Shown here: positions 1 through 11,276 of the stretch, piece after piece
How the letters are laid out: each line of letters opens with the position of its first letter
Position numbering within the stretch: position 1 is the stretch's first letter
Source of the DNA: Nymphaea colorata
Lineage: Eukaryota; Streptophyta; Magnoliopsida; Nymphaeales; Nymphaeaceae
Length of the DNA stretch: 64,000 nt
Reading direction: 5' to 3'
Assembly: GCF_008831285.2 (NCBI RefSeq)
Contig: NC_045141.1
Coordinates: forward strand, 24,599,315 to 24,663,314
Notes under the pieces: model-generated
What the model was told of the DNA's origin: nothing
The model's input: only the letters and a program-made list of their open reading frames with translations
The model's database searches: none
Made by a program: the position numbers and the translations under genes

Positions 1-1
1 C

Positions 2-829
2 CGGCGCCACCATGGCGTCCCACTGACCAAAGGAGAAATCTTCAACACGCTCGATGAGACGGAAGGAGAGTTCGTCGGGAGGCTGTCGAAGATGCCGCAG
101 TATAGGAACCGAAGAATATGGGGCATAGGACCCATCTTCCCGATCCAATTGGAGAAGAGTTCGGGTCCGAAACCGGATCTGTTAAATTGGCTGGATAAGC
201 AACCCGAAAGATCGGTTCTGTATGTGTCGTTCGGGTCGATCTCGAGCTTGTCATTGGCTCAGATCCACCAGCTGGCCCTTGGGCTGGAGCGCAGCGGTCA
301 GAGGTTCCTGTGGGTTCTTCACTGCGCGGACCGGGGCGATATCTTCATGAAAACGCCCGATCCAGAAATCCGTTTGCCCGAGGGGTTCCAGAAGCGGGTC
401 GCCGGGTCCGGTCTGGTGGTCAGGGGGTGGGCCCCACAGTTGGAGATATTGAGCCACGGCGCGGTGGGTGGGTTCCTGAGCCACTGCGGCTGGAACTCAT
501 GCATGGAGAGCCTGAGCTTGGGCGTGCCCCTAGCCACTTGGCCGCTGCACTCGGACCAGCCGGCCAACGCGCAGCTGGTGACCGAGGTGCTGAAGGTAGG
601 GGTGGTGGTCAGGCAGTGGACTGGGGCAGGGGCAGGGGCAGCGGAGGAGGTCGTGGCGGCCGAAAGGATCGCGAGCGCCGCCAGGCGGCTGATGGCGGAC
701 ACAGCCGAGGCTATAGAGATCCGAAATAGGTCGGCGAAGCTGAGGGATGCAGCTCGGCGAGCCTGGGCTCGGGCTGGGTCGTCCAGCACAGCCTTGAACT
801 CTTTTGTGGAATTGGTAACCAGGGCATAG
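2..829 (+). CDS. UGT93-type zeatin O-glycosyltransferase-like, 5' end outside window
   Basis: The reading frame is open from base 2 to a TAG ending at 829 (275 codons) and corresponds to about residue 192 onward of the full copies at 19256 and 23714, so the N-terminal acceptor-binding half lies before the window. The C-terminal half carries the complete 44-residue plant UDP-sugar binding (PSPG) box, starting WAPQLEIL and ending PLHSDQ. The HSDQ ending and the following ANAQLVTEVLKVG resemble zeatin O-glucosyl/xylosyltransferases, cytosolic enzymes that add sugar from UDP-sugar to the side-chain hydroxyl of zeatin. It has a small Gly-Ala insertion (GAGAGA-like) after the PSPG region, absent from the other copies. 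No stop or frameshift is seen, so it may be intact. Acceptor and sugar specificity cannot be read from sequence. Confidence 0.88.
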   Translation, partial: RRHHGVPLTKGEIFNTLDETEGEFVGRLSKMPQYRNRRIWGIGPIFPIQLEKSSGPKPDLLNWLDKQPERSVLYVSFGSISSLSLAQIHQLALGLERSGQRFLWVLHCADRGDIFMKTPDPEIRLPEGFQKRVAGSGLVVRGWAPQLEILSHGAVGGFLSHCGWNSCMESLSLGVPLATWPLHSDQPANAQLVTEVLKVGVVVRQWTGAGAGAAEEVVAAERIASAARRLMADTAEAIEIRNRSAKLRDAARRAWARAGSSSTALNSFVELVTRA

Positions 830-1939
830 TGCCTTGCTGCAAGCTTTAGCCGACAACTAAACAGCCAAGAGCTCGGGCCGACCCGGTCCAGTGCAATTTG
901 TTCCTATACCATTTGTGAATTGTTCGTCTCGCATGTGATTAAGTTCGTGATTGATCTATGGATCAATCATGTACAGGAAGATCTATTGCATATGCAGCAA
1001 TAATCTGAACAAATTAAGGATTGTTAATTAAATAATTGTGTTCCGCCCCAAAGATGCCCTTTGCGTTTTGTTTTGATCAGTCTGGCTACCGATCGTGCAC
1101 CGGGGTCGAACATATAAGAAGCTTGTGCTTATAAGAGGGTGACCGTTTGGCTTTGTTATAGTGTCTAAGTCTATTGTTCATGAGGCGTTCAGTCATCTCA
1201 CCATATTTAATACAATAGTCAATTTAAAGCAACACCCAATAATACTTGGTTCATAATTTAGTCAATTTACTAAACGCTCAAGTGTCGGGCGTTTGAGCAT
1301 GTTTTAGGGATGTAAATGGTTCAGATTTTATCAAGTAATTACTTAACAAATCAGACTTGAATTGAATGGAACCATTTAGGTCCATGATTTATATTCTTGG
1401 GCATCATTTTACTGCTTCAGGAGACATTTAGTTGATTTATTTCTTTATCCTCTGAGATCCGTGGATATAATACGACACACAATATCATCCCTGAAGAAGT
1501 AGAGATAGATCTCAAGTAATTACAATGCTTTCTTACAATGATGTTGAGTGTTAAAAGACTTGCATATTCATGAATATGATAGGATATAACTTTCATTGTG
1601 GCAAACAACAAGTGCAGGCATCTCGAGGTACCGAAGACAAGCCATTTACCCCAAGGAATGAAAGGTTCAGCTCCTCAGTTAAGTAAAAAGCATAGACAAT
1701 CACAAAAAAAAAAAAAAAGATTGAAAATAAAACAAATAGAAAATGCTTTGACAGACATTTAGTTATCTCATATTTGATTTGATACTTTGATCCTTAGAGA
1801 GGAGCGGGTTTAAGAGGAGATCCCGGTCTCATCCTTTTAGGCTTTTAGAACTAAGCTTTTCTATCAAAAATATGAAATACTAGACCACGAAATTGATTGG
1901 ACATAACTTTTATTGATGCATGTGCCAAACCACAAGTCC
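830..1939. other. Intergenic, UGT 3' flank
   Basis: AT-rich non-coding DNA. The first ~200 bases are the 3' flank of the UGT and are recognisable again, diverged, behind the UGT remnant near 2835-3020 (shared GATCAATCATG-type and TATGCAGCA words). The rest has no coding signal that I can support. It contains a small inverted repeat (1308-1382) and a poly-A run near 1705-1719. Confidence 0.6.
1308..1382. repeat. Short inverted repeat, MITE-like relic
   Basis: GGATGTAAATGGTTC at about 1309-1323 is matched in inverse orientation by GAACCATTTAGGTCC at about 1369-1383, giving a ~75-base stem-loop. The GGATGT-type terminus resembles other small elements in this window (46580, 63096). No target duplication was identified, so transposon origin is inferred. 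Confidence 0.35.
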
Positions 1940-2340
1940 AAAAGGTAATAACCAAGATAAAATATTGAAAACAAAGAAAACCAAACAACGAAACACATGA
2001 AAATACATGTGAGTCTGTAATAACGTGCTTGCATTCACAAGTGGAAAAGTGCAAAATACACTGTCAACCAAACAAAGGGCACCACAAAAAGGCCATCTGT
2101 GCCTTCGAAAAGTGAAAATTAATAAATACTAAAGTGAACCTTTGAAAGAGCGCGCCAAAAGAAGACACCCAAAAAGATATAATATCTTCCTTTCTCTAAG
2201 GAAGGGGAAAAAATGAGGAGATGCGTCAACATCAAACGAAGAAGAAGAAGAAGAAGAGCTGTATCGACATCAAATGTGATGCTCAATTCTTATAGAAACT
2301 AAAAAGGCCTACTTATTCAACATTTTTGATTGACTCCTTA
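1940..2340. repeat. Tandem segmental duplication, copy 1 (no MITE)
   Basis: This AT-rich segment is clearly, though imperfectly, repeated at about 3800-4440. Shared landmarks in order are AAGATAAAA, CACTGTCAA, AAAGTGAAA, GTGAAC, a short run around AAAAGATA, a TTCCTTTCTC-like run, and GAGCTGTA. Copy 1 lacks the 253-bp MITE that sits inside copy 2. It contains a (GAA)n run near 2239-2259. It lies about 1.1 kb behind a UGT 3' end, as does copy 2, so the pair is probably one duplicated UGT-plus-flank unit of roughly 1.9 kb. Confidence 0.65.
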
Positions 2341-2714
2341 TTTCATGGCTTATAATTTTGTTAAGCTTCACTTTCCTAATCTTTTCAAACATATCCACGA
2401 AAGAGTTTGCCAATGCTCTGCTTAAAGGGCCCATTTAACAGCTTCATTAATATGTGCGGAGCTGCACAACTAAATCCCATGTTTAACAAACTTGGAATGC
2501 GAATATACACTTAAGAGCTATACTTTAATTTCAGAAAATCTGAAAAATTTCCGATCTTAAAAATTCGTGCATCTCAGCTTCTGATTGTGTTACATCTGGA
2601 GCAACTATTAGATTTTACAAAGTAAGATCCGTCCTTCAATTGGTGCCAGTTCAGAACTGATCACATTGGTTCAAACTTTTACCAAAGGAGTATCTGAATG
2701 ACTATATCTGAATA

Positions 2715-3020
2715 GATATCCGAGGAAGGACAGCCAAGCTGCGGGGTGCGTCTCGGCGAGCACGGGCTCGAGCTGGGACGTCCAACACAGCCTTGACTAC
2801 TCCTCTTGTGGACTTGATAATCATAGGAATGTGCCTTGGTGCCCATGTCGATAGTAGTAGGCCAAGAGGTCGTTCTTTCACGGTCTGCTGCAATTTAATG
2901 TTTTCTTCTCCATGTTATTTATGAACCGATGGTCTTGTGTTCGATTAATTTCATGAACGATCTGTGGCGTCAATCATGTTGGTGAAAATATACTGTATAT
3001 GCAGCATATAATTTGTCATT
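2715..3020 (+). pseudogene. UGT93-type 3' remnant
   Basis: Bases 2715-2832 translate to a short stretch (TAKLRGASRRARARAG, then TALTTPLVDLI) that matches the last ~38 residues of the upstream UGT (SAKLRDAARRAWARAG, then TALNSFVELVT). The position of the normal TAG stop reads ATG here. Homology with the 3' flank of the gene at 2-829 continues to about 3020, including a TCAATCATG word and a TATGCAGCA word. Nothing of the catalytic or PSPG portion is present, so this is a dead 3' fragment left by tandem duplication. Confidence 0.8.
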
Positions 3021-3161
3021 GTTCTTTCATATATGTAAATAAATGGGATCCAATAAACACTCAGCTAAGTAAGGAACCATTGTAAACGCAGCCTCATTTC
3101 AAGAACCAAGCTAAGAACCTGGTGTGCTGGGTTCTGAAAGTATTTTAAAATGAGTGTCAGC

Positions 3162-3311
3162 TTGTTTCTCCCAAGTTCTACATGGCTGCATGTCAATTCA
3201 GAGTGAGCAGCAGATCCTTGCTTTTAACACTCGAAATTGTTTCTCCCAAGTTGTACATGGCTGCATGTCGATTCAGGGTGAGCAGGAGATCCTTGCTTTT
3301 AGCACTAGAAT
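3162..3311. repeat. Two-copy 75-bp tandem repeat
   Basis: The 75-base unit starting TTGTTTCTCCCAAGTT at 3162 repeats at 3237 with a handful of substitutions. Because 75 is a multiple of three, an open frame through it shows a 25-residue repeat, but there is no evidence that it is coding. Confidence 0.8.
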
Positions 3312-3799
3312 AAAGACTAACTGCCTATCAGATATCACCTCCAGCTATTGCAGCAACCATCTCCGGGATGACTGCATCTTAATTTGTTAATCCAAAAATG
3401 GGATAAAACATAAAAGCAAAAAAAATGACGGTTATGCACACTATGGTGAAAAGCTAGCGACCTAGCTAGGATTGAGAACGAAACCGGTTCGAGAACTCAA
3501 AATTAATTAGGAGAGTGGTAAAGCAAAAACAAAAAAAAACTTTAAACACATGTTCCTACTTCCTAGTGCGTATATGTTAAAAACTCTCTAGTTCCCGAAT
3601 GATATATGGTATAATTTTGTCTAATGATTGTTTGTTCGAACTAGAAATAATATACTCATAATCACAATAATTTTCCGGAAACAAAAATTTGGAACCATCA
3701 GAAAGCGAGTTTAACAAAGAACATGTGTTCTTCTTATCAAACATTCTATTAAGTTATTAAAAATTAAACCCATATGAAAGACGAAGTTCTGCCCTTCTA

Positions 3800-4440
3800 A
3801 AAGGTAAACCCCATACGAAAGAAACATATTTAAATTAAACAAGATAAAAATATAAAGTATACAACAAAATAGTGAAGCACAAAGTAAATTAAGGGTGGGC
3901 ATTAGGCCGGGGGCTTGTTGGGCTTTCGGGCCCCTGGCCTGGGCCTGAGAGCAAATTGAGCGGGTTTTGGGCCAAGGCCTAGTTGAAATGGGCTGGGTTG
4001 AATTTTTTTAAAATTAATTTTAACTATATATATATATATATACATTTATTTTTCTAAAATAAATTAGACCGGGCCTGAACCCAGGCCACAAAAAATGAGG
4101 CTGAGCTGCCCCAGGAATTGGGTCGGCCTGACCTGATGCCCACCCTAAATTAAATACACATGATTCTGTAACATGTTGGCACTCAGAAATGAAAAAAATT
4201 GCAAAATTCCACTGTCAAAGGGCATTGCAAAGGCAATCTATATATGTCTAAAAAAAGTGAAAGTCATTGAACCTTAACGTGAACTTATAGAAAGTGGGAA
4301 CCAAAAGAACACTAAAAAGAGATACGATATATTTCTTTCTCCATGAAAAAGGGAAAAGAAAAAACATTATAACATCAAATTAAAGTTGAAGAGCTGTAAC
4401 AACACCAAAAGCCAAGTTCAACACTCCTCAATACCATTAA
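3800..4440. repeat. Tandem segmental duplication, copy 2 (MITE-interrupted)
   Basis: Diverged copy of 1940-2340, interrupted by the hAT-like MITE at 3893-4145. Outside the MITE the order of landmarks is preserved. Together with copy 1 this gives a paralogous empty site for the MITE insertion. Confidence 0.62.
3893..4145. mobile_element. hAT-like MITE (253 bp) with 8-bp TSD
   Basis: Imperfect terminal inverted repeats GGGTGGGCATTAGGCC (left) and the inverse of GACCTGATGCCCACCC (right) match at 14 of 16 positions. They are flanked by perfect 8-bp duplications TAAATTAA at 3885-3892 and 4146-4153. The interior is GGGCC-rich at both ends with a TA-microsatellite in the middle and has no coding capacity. 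An 8-bp TSD is typical of hAT transposons, so this is a non-autonomous element mobilised by an hAT transposase elsewhere. The duplicated segment at 1940-2340 lacks it. Confidence 0.88.
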
Positions 4441-5160
4441 GATAATATCTAAGGGCGTGGCTACAACACACCACACACCACCCAACCCAAGTGAATGCAC
4501 TATCCATCACTTGGTGAGGTGAGAGAGAGAAAAGAGGGAAGAAGACCAATCCTACCCGTTTCTCCACTCAAACTCAACCACCCAAAATGATAGTGCGTAG
4601 AATAAGAGAGAGAGAGAGTCGTCATCTGGTCCTAACTTTTGGCACCACTTCAGTGAAAAGGGGTAGCGACTGTTCAATGGATTCGGTAGATCCATCCTCC
4701 TTCCTTTAAAGTAACTGGAAAGCTGAAGTGGGGACATTGAGGAAGAATTCTATATGGGGACGTCGTGCGACTCTATCGGGCCGTTTGTGCAAGTGTGTAA
4801 TCATTTTGGGTGAGTAGGAGGTTAATAACCCACTGCTGCTCACAGCTTGGAAAGAAGGCCAAAAGCCCTTTTGGCCCCCAAAGTCATGGACTTTATCGGG
4901 ACCAGAGTAGATGTCTTACACCTATCAACTAGAGTGTCATGATTTTACCATTTAAGAGAGTAACACTGATATGAATGCCGTGCAAGAGATAGAGAGAGAT
5001 AAAGCAGCTAAAGCTAAGAACCGTGTTTAGAAAATGAAGAAAAGGAGAAGATTGAGGGCATTTAGAAGGTGAGGTTTGTCTCATTGAACTTTTTGTATAG
5101 CAGATTGGCGCTACAAGATAATATTAAGAGAATCTGAAGATTTGGCACGGTTCTGCAAGG
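4441..5160. other. Intergenic, nothing recognised
   Basis: Mixed-composition DNA with short GA runs near 4519-4530, 4605-4618 and 4988-5000. No coding frame longer than background and no recognisable protein similarity on either strand. Confidence 0.5.
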
Positions 5161-5363
5161 CTACTCAAGCCAGATATTTTGGCTGGAGGGGACACTGATT
5201 TAATAACTTTAATCCTTTTAGGACAACTATATATATAAACAATCAAAAGTATCAAATTATGTATATATAAAAAGTATCAAATTATATATATATATATATA
5301 CCTGGTGAGCTGGTTGGTGTGGGCAACCGCTCGCAGTAGCCACTATGTAGCTCCACCACTAAA
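5161..5363. mobile_element. hAT-like MITE (203 bp) with TSD TCTGCAAGG
   Basis: The segment is bounded by TCTGCAAGG at 5152-5160 and again at 5364-5372 (eight of these nine bases would be the duplication). The left end reads CAAGCCAGATATTTT, and the right end, inverted, reads TGGTGGAGCTACATA, a degenerate version of the GGGGxxGAGCCAGATAT terminus seen at 14995. The interior contains TATATA arrays and a short internal repeat AAAAGTATCAAATTAT. No coding capacity. Classed with the 14995 and 16135 elements. Confidence 0.6.
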
Positions 5364-6757
5364 TCTGCAAGGTGCATTGTAAAAATATATATTGTCTAAG
5401 TTTCACCTTGATCTCAAACTGGTGGTTTATTCATGGCTGTTTAGAATGATATATGCATAACAACATTCGATACAAATTTGATATCTTCGACTATGTCTTC
5501 ATAAAAAATCCCTAGCAAAAAGGCATCCCTTAGATTTAGAATATTCGCATCTCCAAATACGTAAATATTTAAACGGATCTTAATTTTTTGTGCAATCAAG
5601 AGGAAGGAGGCCTGAACTTTAACTGGATTGGAAAAAAAAAACTGCGAATAACTTGGAATTCGCCCCATAGGCTTGCCTAAAAGTTTTTGCATGGCCCCTC
5701 TCGTCAAGCTTTTGCACAACAGTTTCACTAACTAGCCAAAAATTTTCGAGCTCCAGCCGCTAACTTTAAAAAATCTCGGCTCTCTCGAATCAGTCAAGCC
5801 ACACACACATTAACACATCTATAGTTAAATGGTCTCATCAATAGTTGGTCGACGTCAGCAGGCTCTCTCATTCCCTCAAGAACATATTCAATCAACCAGA
5901 GAGAGTATTCGGCAATGTATGTTACTTTTAGGTGCCTTTGTTGCATTTGCAAGATATTAATCCTTTTCTTTTACAATGGTAATTACGATCAAGAAACTTG
6001 GAGATAGATTTTTCTTTATGATAATATCCTTGTTTATCTATGTCTTTGCCTAAATTTGTCTGAGTTCATCATGTTGTGGTCTACCAAGATTGTGTGTGTG
6101 TTGAGGTCCTCGATCTTCTCCTTTCTTAATAATGAAACATTTTGACATGGAATTCCAGCTTTTTCATGATACTACTCTACCTATGGTCTTGTTCTTGCGA
6201 AACCTATCATGCTAATTGCAAAGATCCACTATGACTACATTGTCATTAAGATGTTCTAATTCTTATAAATTAAATGACTAGAGCTTGATACTTATCTTTA
6301 ATAGTTGCCCGCCTCTTGCTCAGCATCAAACAATGACAAACAGCCCTATTTTTTGGAGTAGATTCGTGGAACAATATGCATGTGTGATTGTTGTCGAACG
6401 GTTAATTCTAAAACTGCATAGTTATGCAATGGAAGGGTGATCACCCCTAAAATGGTTTTCTGCTGTTATTAAAGTTGTTTTTACTGTTATGAAGAAATGG
6501 GTATCCTTACCTGCAACACCAAACGTCAAGCTACCTTGTTTATCCTTGAATTTTTGCACAGGCAGCAACCTTTCAAAAATCTTAGGAGCACATCATTGAT
6601 AAAAAACTATTTACAGTTGAAAAAAAAAGCCCTACTGAACGATGTGAGACATGAGCCTTTTAGAAGATTCACCAAATTGATCCTTGATATTCTTAATAAG
6701 TAGATAAAGAACTAAGATAATATATAGGTTATAAGACGAGAAAACCCCAAGTCAGGA
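5364..6757. other. Intergenic, contains a duplicated ~200-bp block
   Basis: No gene is recognisable. Bases about 5885-6080 are a diverged copy of about 12540-12740 (shared words GCCTTTGTT, ATTTTTC, ATGATAATATCCTT and TTTGCCT in the same order). The copia element at 6763-11666 lies between the two copies, so the intergenic DNA of the UGT cluster was itself duplicated. Confidence 0.5.
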
Positions 6758-6762
6758 TACCA

Positions 6763-7204
6763 TGATGAAAGTTAATGCAAAATAAAAACGTGAGGAGTTG
6801 TTTATGAAGAAGGTGAAGGGTTCAACTTTTAGGGTTCCCCAAAAGTTTCATCGTGCCATGACAAGTGCCCATTCACCTTGTCTAATTTAATTTTCAGTTT
6901 TTGTTTTTAATATGTCAATTATGGCCATAGTAGAATCACCAAGAGTCATGTCATTTATTTTTCAGTTTTTTTTACTTGTATATATATGACCCTTTGGGTT
7001 GGTCAAATGTGAGTGAGGAAGGCTTTCAAGTGTGCTCCAAAATTTCTTATCGCGTGCTTAATCTTTACTGTTTTGTGTCATGTCTTGTGACCACTTGAAG
7101 AAACAAATGGTGGATTAGTTGTTGTGTTGCTCTTGTGTTATATTCGTGTCATTTACAGGAGCACAAAAAGAAGATGTGCAGGCAGGTCATTCCTTTAGCT
7201 AATA
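6763..7204 (+). repeat. 5' LTR of copia element 1
   Basis: Starts TGATGAAAGTTAA and ends near AGCTAATA just before the primer site. It matches the 3' LTR at 11277-11666 along its length but holds about 39 extra bases near 6822-6862 that the 3' copy lacks, plus an extra TTTTG-type insertion. The differences imply an old insertion. Confidence 0.88.
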
Positions 7205-7205
7205 G

Positions 7206-7217
7206 TGGTATCATGTC
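7206..7217 (+). other. Primer-binding site of copia element 1
   Basis: TGGTATCATGTC, one base after the 5' LTR. The first eight bases match the usual plant copia primer site complementary to initiator tRNA-Met (TGGTATCAGAGC). Confidence 0.7.
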
Positions 7218-7323
7218 GATTGTGTTGTCGTGATTGTTGGTAAGAGTGCAAAAGAGAAGCATGCAAGGTAAAATCTACACACAATTTGTTTGACAAAATT
7301 TCTTTGAAAAATTTTTGTTCATT

Positions 7324-8231
7324 ATGGCTAATGGCATGACCACTTCAAATGTTTTTCAATCGCTCATACCTTTATTTAATGGAGAAAATTAAGGATTTTG
7401 GAGCATAAAAATAAAGACTTTCTTTTTGTCAATGGATCTTTGGGATCTAGTTGAGAATGACTGTATAGAAAGTGCAGAGAGCTCTAAACAAGGAGAAAAT
7501 ATGGTTGAATCAAGAGAGCAACAAAAGAAATATTCAAAAGCCTTATTTGTTCTTCAAGAAGCTGTAAGTGAGGCTATCTTTCCTTGAATTGCTGGTGTTG
7601 CTAGTTCAAATGAACCTTGGACTATTCTCAAGCAAGAATATCATGGTGATAAGAAGGTAACGACAGTGAAACTCCAAACCCTCTATAAAGAGTTTGAAAT
7701 ATTGTTTATGAAAAACAATGAATCGGTCCAAGATTTTTTTCAAGAGCTTTCATAATTATAAATGAAATGAAAACCTTTGGAGATGTTGTCAGTAACCAGA
7801 AAATTGTAGAAAAAATAATGAGAAATTTATTGCTTAAATTTGATCATGTGGTTACAGCTATAGAAGAGTCTAAAGATTTGACTGCATACTTTACTAATGA
7901 GTTATTGTGTTATCTTTTAGCCTATGAACAAAGAATGAACAAGTCAATTGAGAAAAGTGTAGAACAAGCATTCCAAGCCCAAGTCAAGTTAGATGACTTT
8001 AGCAAAGAGAGAAATGGAGCAATCGCACGAAAGAATGCAGGTCTCAGACGAGGTAGAGGTAACTACCATGGACGTGGACGAGAAAGATTTGAGGCAGAAA
8101 GAAACAAGTCAAAATGAGGTGACACAAACAATAAAAAACATGACCACAAAAACAAGTACTGTGTTTTTTGCAAAAGAAATGGTCATACTGAAGCGTGTTG
8201 TTGGGATAAAGCAAAACAACAAGCTAATGTA
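7324..8231 (+). pseudogene. copia gag (nucleocapsid) remnant, element 1
   Basis: The frame opens with an ATG at 7324 and shows copia gag features: a DLWDLV segment, a region rich in Lys/Glu, an Arg-Gly-rich stretch (RRGRGNYHGRGRERF) near 8052-8090, and a CX2CX4HX4C zinc knuckle (CVFCKRNGH) from about 8160. Stops interrupt it: TAA near 7389, TGA in FP-stop-IAG near 7584, several between 7750 and 7766, and TGA at 8115 just before the zinc knuckle. Confidence 0.85.
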
Positions 8232-11015
8232 GTGGAAGAGAAAGCAGAAGATGGTAACTTGTTTTTTATTTATACAGAGTCAAAAGAAAATATTGATCAT
8301 GTATGGGTTTTAGATAGTGGATGCAGTTATCATATGACAGAAAATAGAGACTTGTTTCATGACATTGATGAATCAGTGAAACTTGGAGACAACAAAAAGG
8401 TGCAAATTGATGGTAAAGACACAATTGGGATACCAATTAAAGATGATACTAAAAGGTTGATACATGATGTTTACTATATACATAGATTAGCATATAACTT
8501 GCTAAGTGTAGGACAGTTGGCACAAAAAGGATATTTGATTTCATTTCATGATAATGTATATGAAATAAAAAATAAATGTTCTAACATGCCATCTATAGTA
8601 GTGCAAATGACAAAAAACAAAATGTTTCCAATCGAGCTTTCACACTTTGATGCATATGTTTTAGTTGCAGTCATAAATAAAATGTCTAAGTTATGACACT
8701 TAAGATATGGACACTTGCACTACAATAGACTGAAGTTATTGAGGCAAAAAAAATTTGTTGTTGGTTTACCTCGTCTTACCAATAAGGAAAATATTTATGA
8801 AACATATGTGTATAGAAAATAACATCGTCTTTCATTTCCAGTTGGAAAGCATGTAGAGCGAAAGCTCCTTTACAATTAGTGCACGCTGACATTTGTGGAC
8901 CAACAAGAACTCCATCTCTAAATAATAGTAGATATTTTCTACTATTCATTGATGATTTTTCTCGCATGAGTTGGGTGTTTTTTCTTGTTGAAAAATCTGA
9001 AGCCTTTAAAAAAATCAAGGAATTTAAAGTGTTTGCAGAAAAAGAATGTGGACGACCTATAAAAATATTTTGTACTGATAGAGGGGGAGAATTTTTGTCA
9101 AATGATTTTGACAATTTTTATAAATTACATGGCATAGGTAGACAGTTAATGGTAAGAAAAACTCCCCAGCAAACTGGAGTTGCTGAAAGAAAAAACCGTA
9201 CAGTGGTAGAAATGGCTCGTAGTATGTTGAATGAGAAGCATCTTCCAAATGTGTTTTGGGCCGAAGCAGTAGCTACAATTATGTATCTTCTCAACATATC
9301 AGCAACTAAAGCAGTGTGCAATATGACTCCATATGAAGCATGGTGAGAGAAAAAAACCTGATGTAAGCAATTTAAAAGTTTTTTGATGCATTGCCTACTC
9401 CTTGTGCGATTCTAGTAGTAGAGACAAAATAGATAAAAAGAGTGAGAAATATATTTTTGTGGGTTATAGTAATAACTCAAAATGTTATAGACTATACAAT
9501 CCGGTAACAAAGTCTTTAATCATTCGGCATGATATCATTTTTGATGAGAATGGATCATGGGAGTGGACAACAAGAGAAGATCAACATATTCCATTTGTTG
9601 AGTCAACTTTTCACTCACATGCATCATCGTCAAGTGCTATTCATTTAAAAGAGACCAATTCAGATCATGAAGAAGATGCCGAAATAATTACAGATGGATC
9701 TTCTCCTCCAAGAAAGGTATGATCTCTCCGTGACATATATGCTTCTTGTTCATTTGCTTTTATGATAGTGTAACCATCATGTTATGAGGAAGCATGTGGT
9801 AAAGAAGAATGAGAAAAAGCAATGCAAGAAGAGATCAATACAATTAACAGAAATGACACATGGCAGTTGGTAGATTTGCCACAAGGAAAATAACCTATAA
9901 GTGTGAAATGAGTTTACAAATTGAAGTACAATGTCAATGAAGATGTGCAAAAATACAATGTTAGACTAGTCGTCAGAGGGTATGTAAAAAAATATGACAT
10001 TGATTATTTTGAAACATTTTCTCCTGTTGCTCGTTTTGAGACTATTAGACTAGTATTGGCACTAGCAGCTCATTTAAAATGAAAGGTATTTCAATTAGAT
10101 GTCAAGTCTGCTTTTTTGAATGGTGCTTTAGAAGAAGATGCATACGTATATCAACCACATGACTTTGTCATAAGTGGACAAGAGAAGAAAGTGTATAAGT
10201 TGAAGAAGGCTCTTTATGGTTTCAAGCAAGTACCAAGAGCATGGTATGAGAGGTTTGACACATATTTTCACAGAAATGGGTTTCGACGTTGTGAGAGTGA
10301 ACTCACATTATACTTGAAAAATGAAGGTAATGATATGCTTGTGGTATGTGTTTATGTAGATGACATTATCTACATGGGATCAAGTGATGTGCTCATTCAA
10401 AAATTCAAGGACAATATGATAAGTGAGTTCGAAATGTCAGATTTGAGTTTATTGCATTTATTTCATGGTCTTCAAGTTGTTCAAACAAATAATGACATTT
10501 TTATCTCTCAAGAAAAATGTGCATTAAATCTACTTGAGAGGTATAAAATGTTAGATTGCAAGTCGTGTTCTATTCCAATGAACGCAGGTGAAAAATTGAC
10601 TTTGTCTGATGGGGCTGCTAAAGCCAATAAAACAATGTTTAGAGGTCTAGTTGGTGCCTTGTTATATTTGACTTATATACGATCAGATATTTTATTTGCT
10701 GTGAGCTTTGTATCCAGGTTCATGTACAATCCATCATTACACCATCTGTGGGCAGCAAAACGTGTTCTACGTTACATCCGTGAAACTACTGAATATGGAA
10801 TTTGGTATAAATCAGATGTTTGTTTTAACTTACTTGGTTACACTGATAGTGACTGGGTAGGAGCTGTAGATGATCGAAAGAGCACAAGCGGCTATGATTT
10901 TACACTTGGATCATGTGCTATATCATGGTGTTCAAAGAAGCAAAGTACGACGACATTATCATCTTCTGAAGCGGAGTATATTGCTGCATCTACTGCTACT
11001 TGTCAGACAATTTGA
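8232..11015 (+). pseudogene. copia pol (protease-integrase-RT-RNase H) remnant, element 1
   Basis: Domains appear in copia order: aspartic protease (VLDSGCSYHMT near 8307), integrase with catalytic Asp in HADICGP (8888), Asp in TDRGGEF (about 9075) and Glu in GVAERKNRT (about 9184), then reverse transcriptase (KSAFLNGALEED from about 10100, YVDD at 10353-10364) and RNase H (DSDWVG, SSSEAEYIAA near 10970). Frame breaks near 8694, 8820, 9345, 9722 and 10080 split it. The 10116-11015 piece is the longest intact part. It was an integrase and reverse transcriptase polyprotein and is now inactive by inference from the breaks. Confidence 0.92.
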
Positions 11016-11276
11016 ATGCGTCCAGTTTTGGAAGATCTTGGTCAAAGTCAAACTGAAGGAATACCAATCCATTGTGACAACAAGACAACTATAGCAACAA
11101 CATATTGAACTCCGTCATCATTTCATTCGTGAGATCGTTGGTAAAGGTCAAATCATGTTGAAATATTGATCAACCAATGAGCAAGTTGCAGATGAGTTTA
11201 CTAAGGCACTTTCATACCCAAAATTTGTGAAGTTTCGGTCTCACCTTGGTGTTTCAAACTTTGCATTAAGGGGAAG

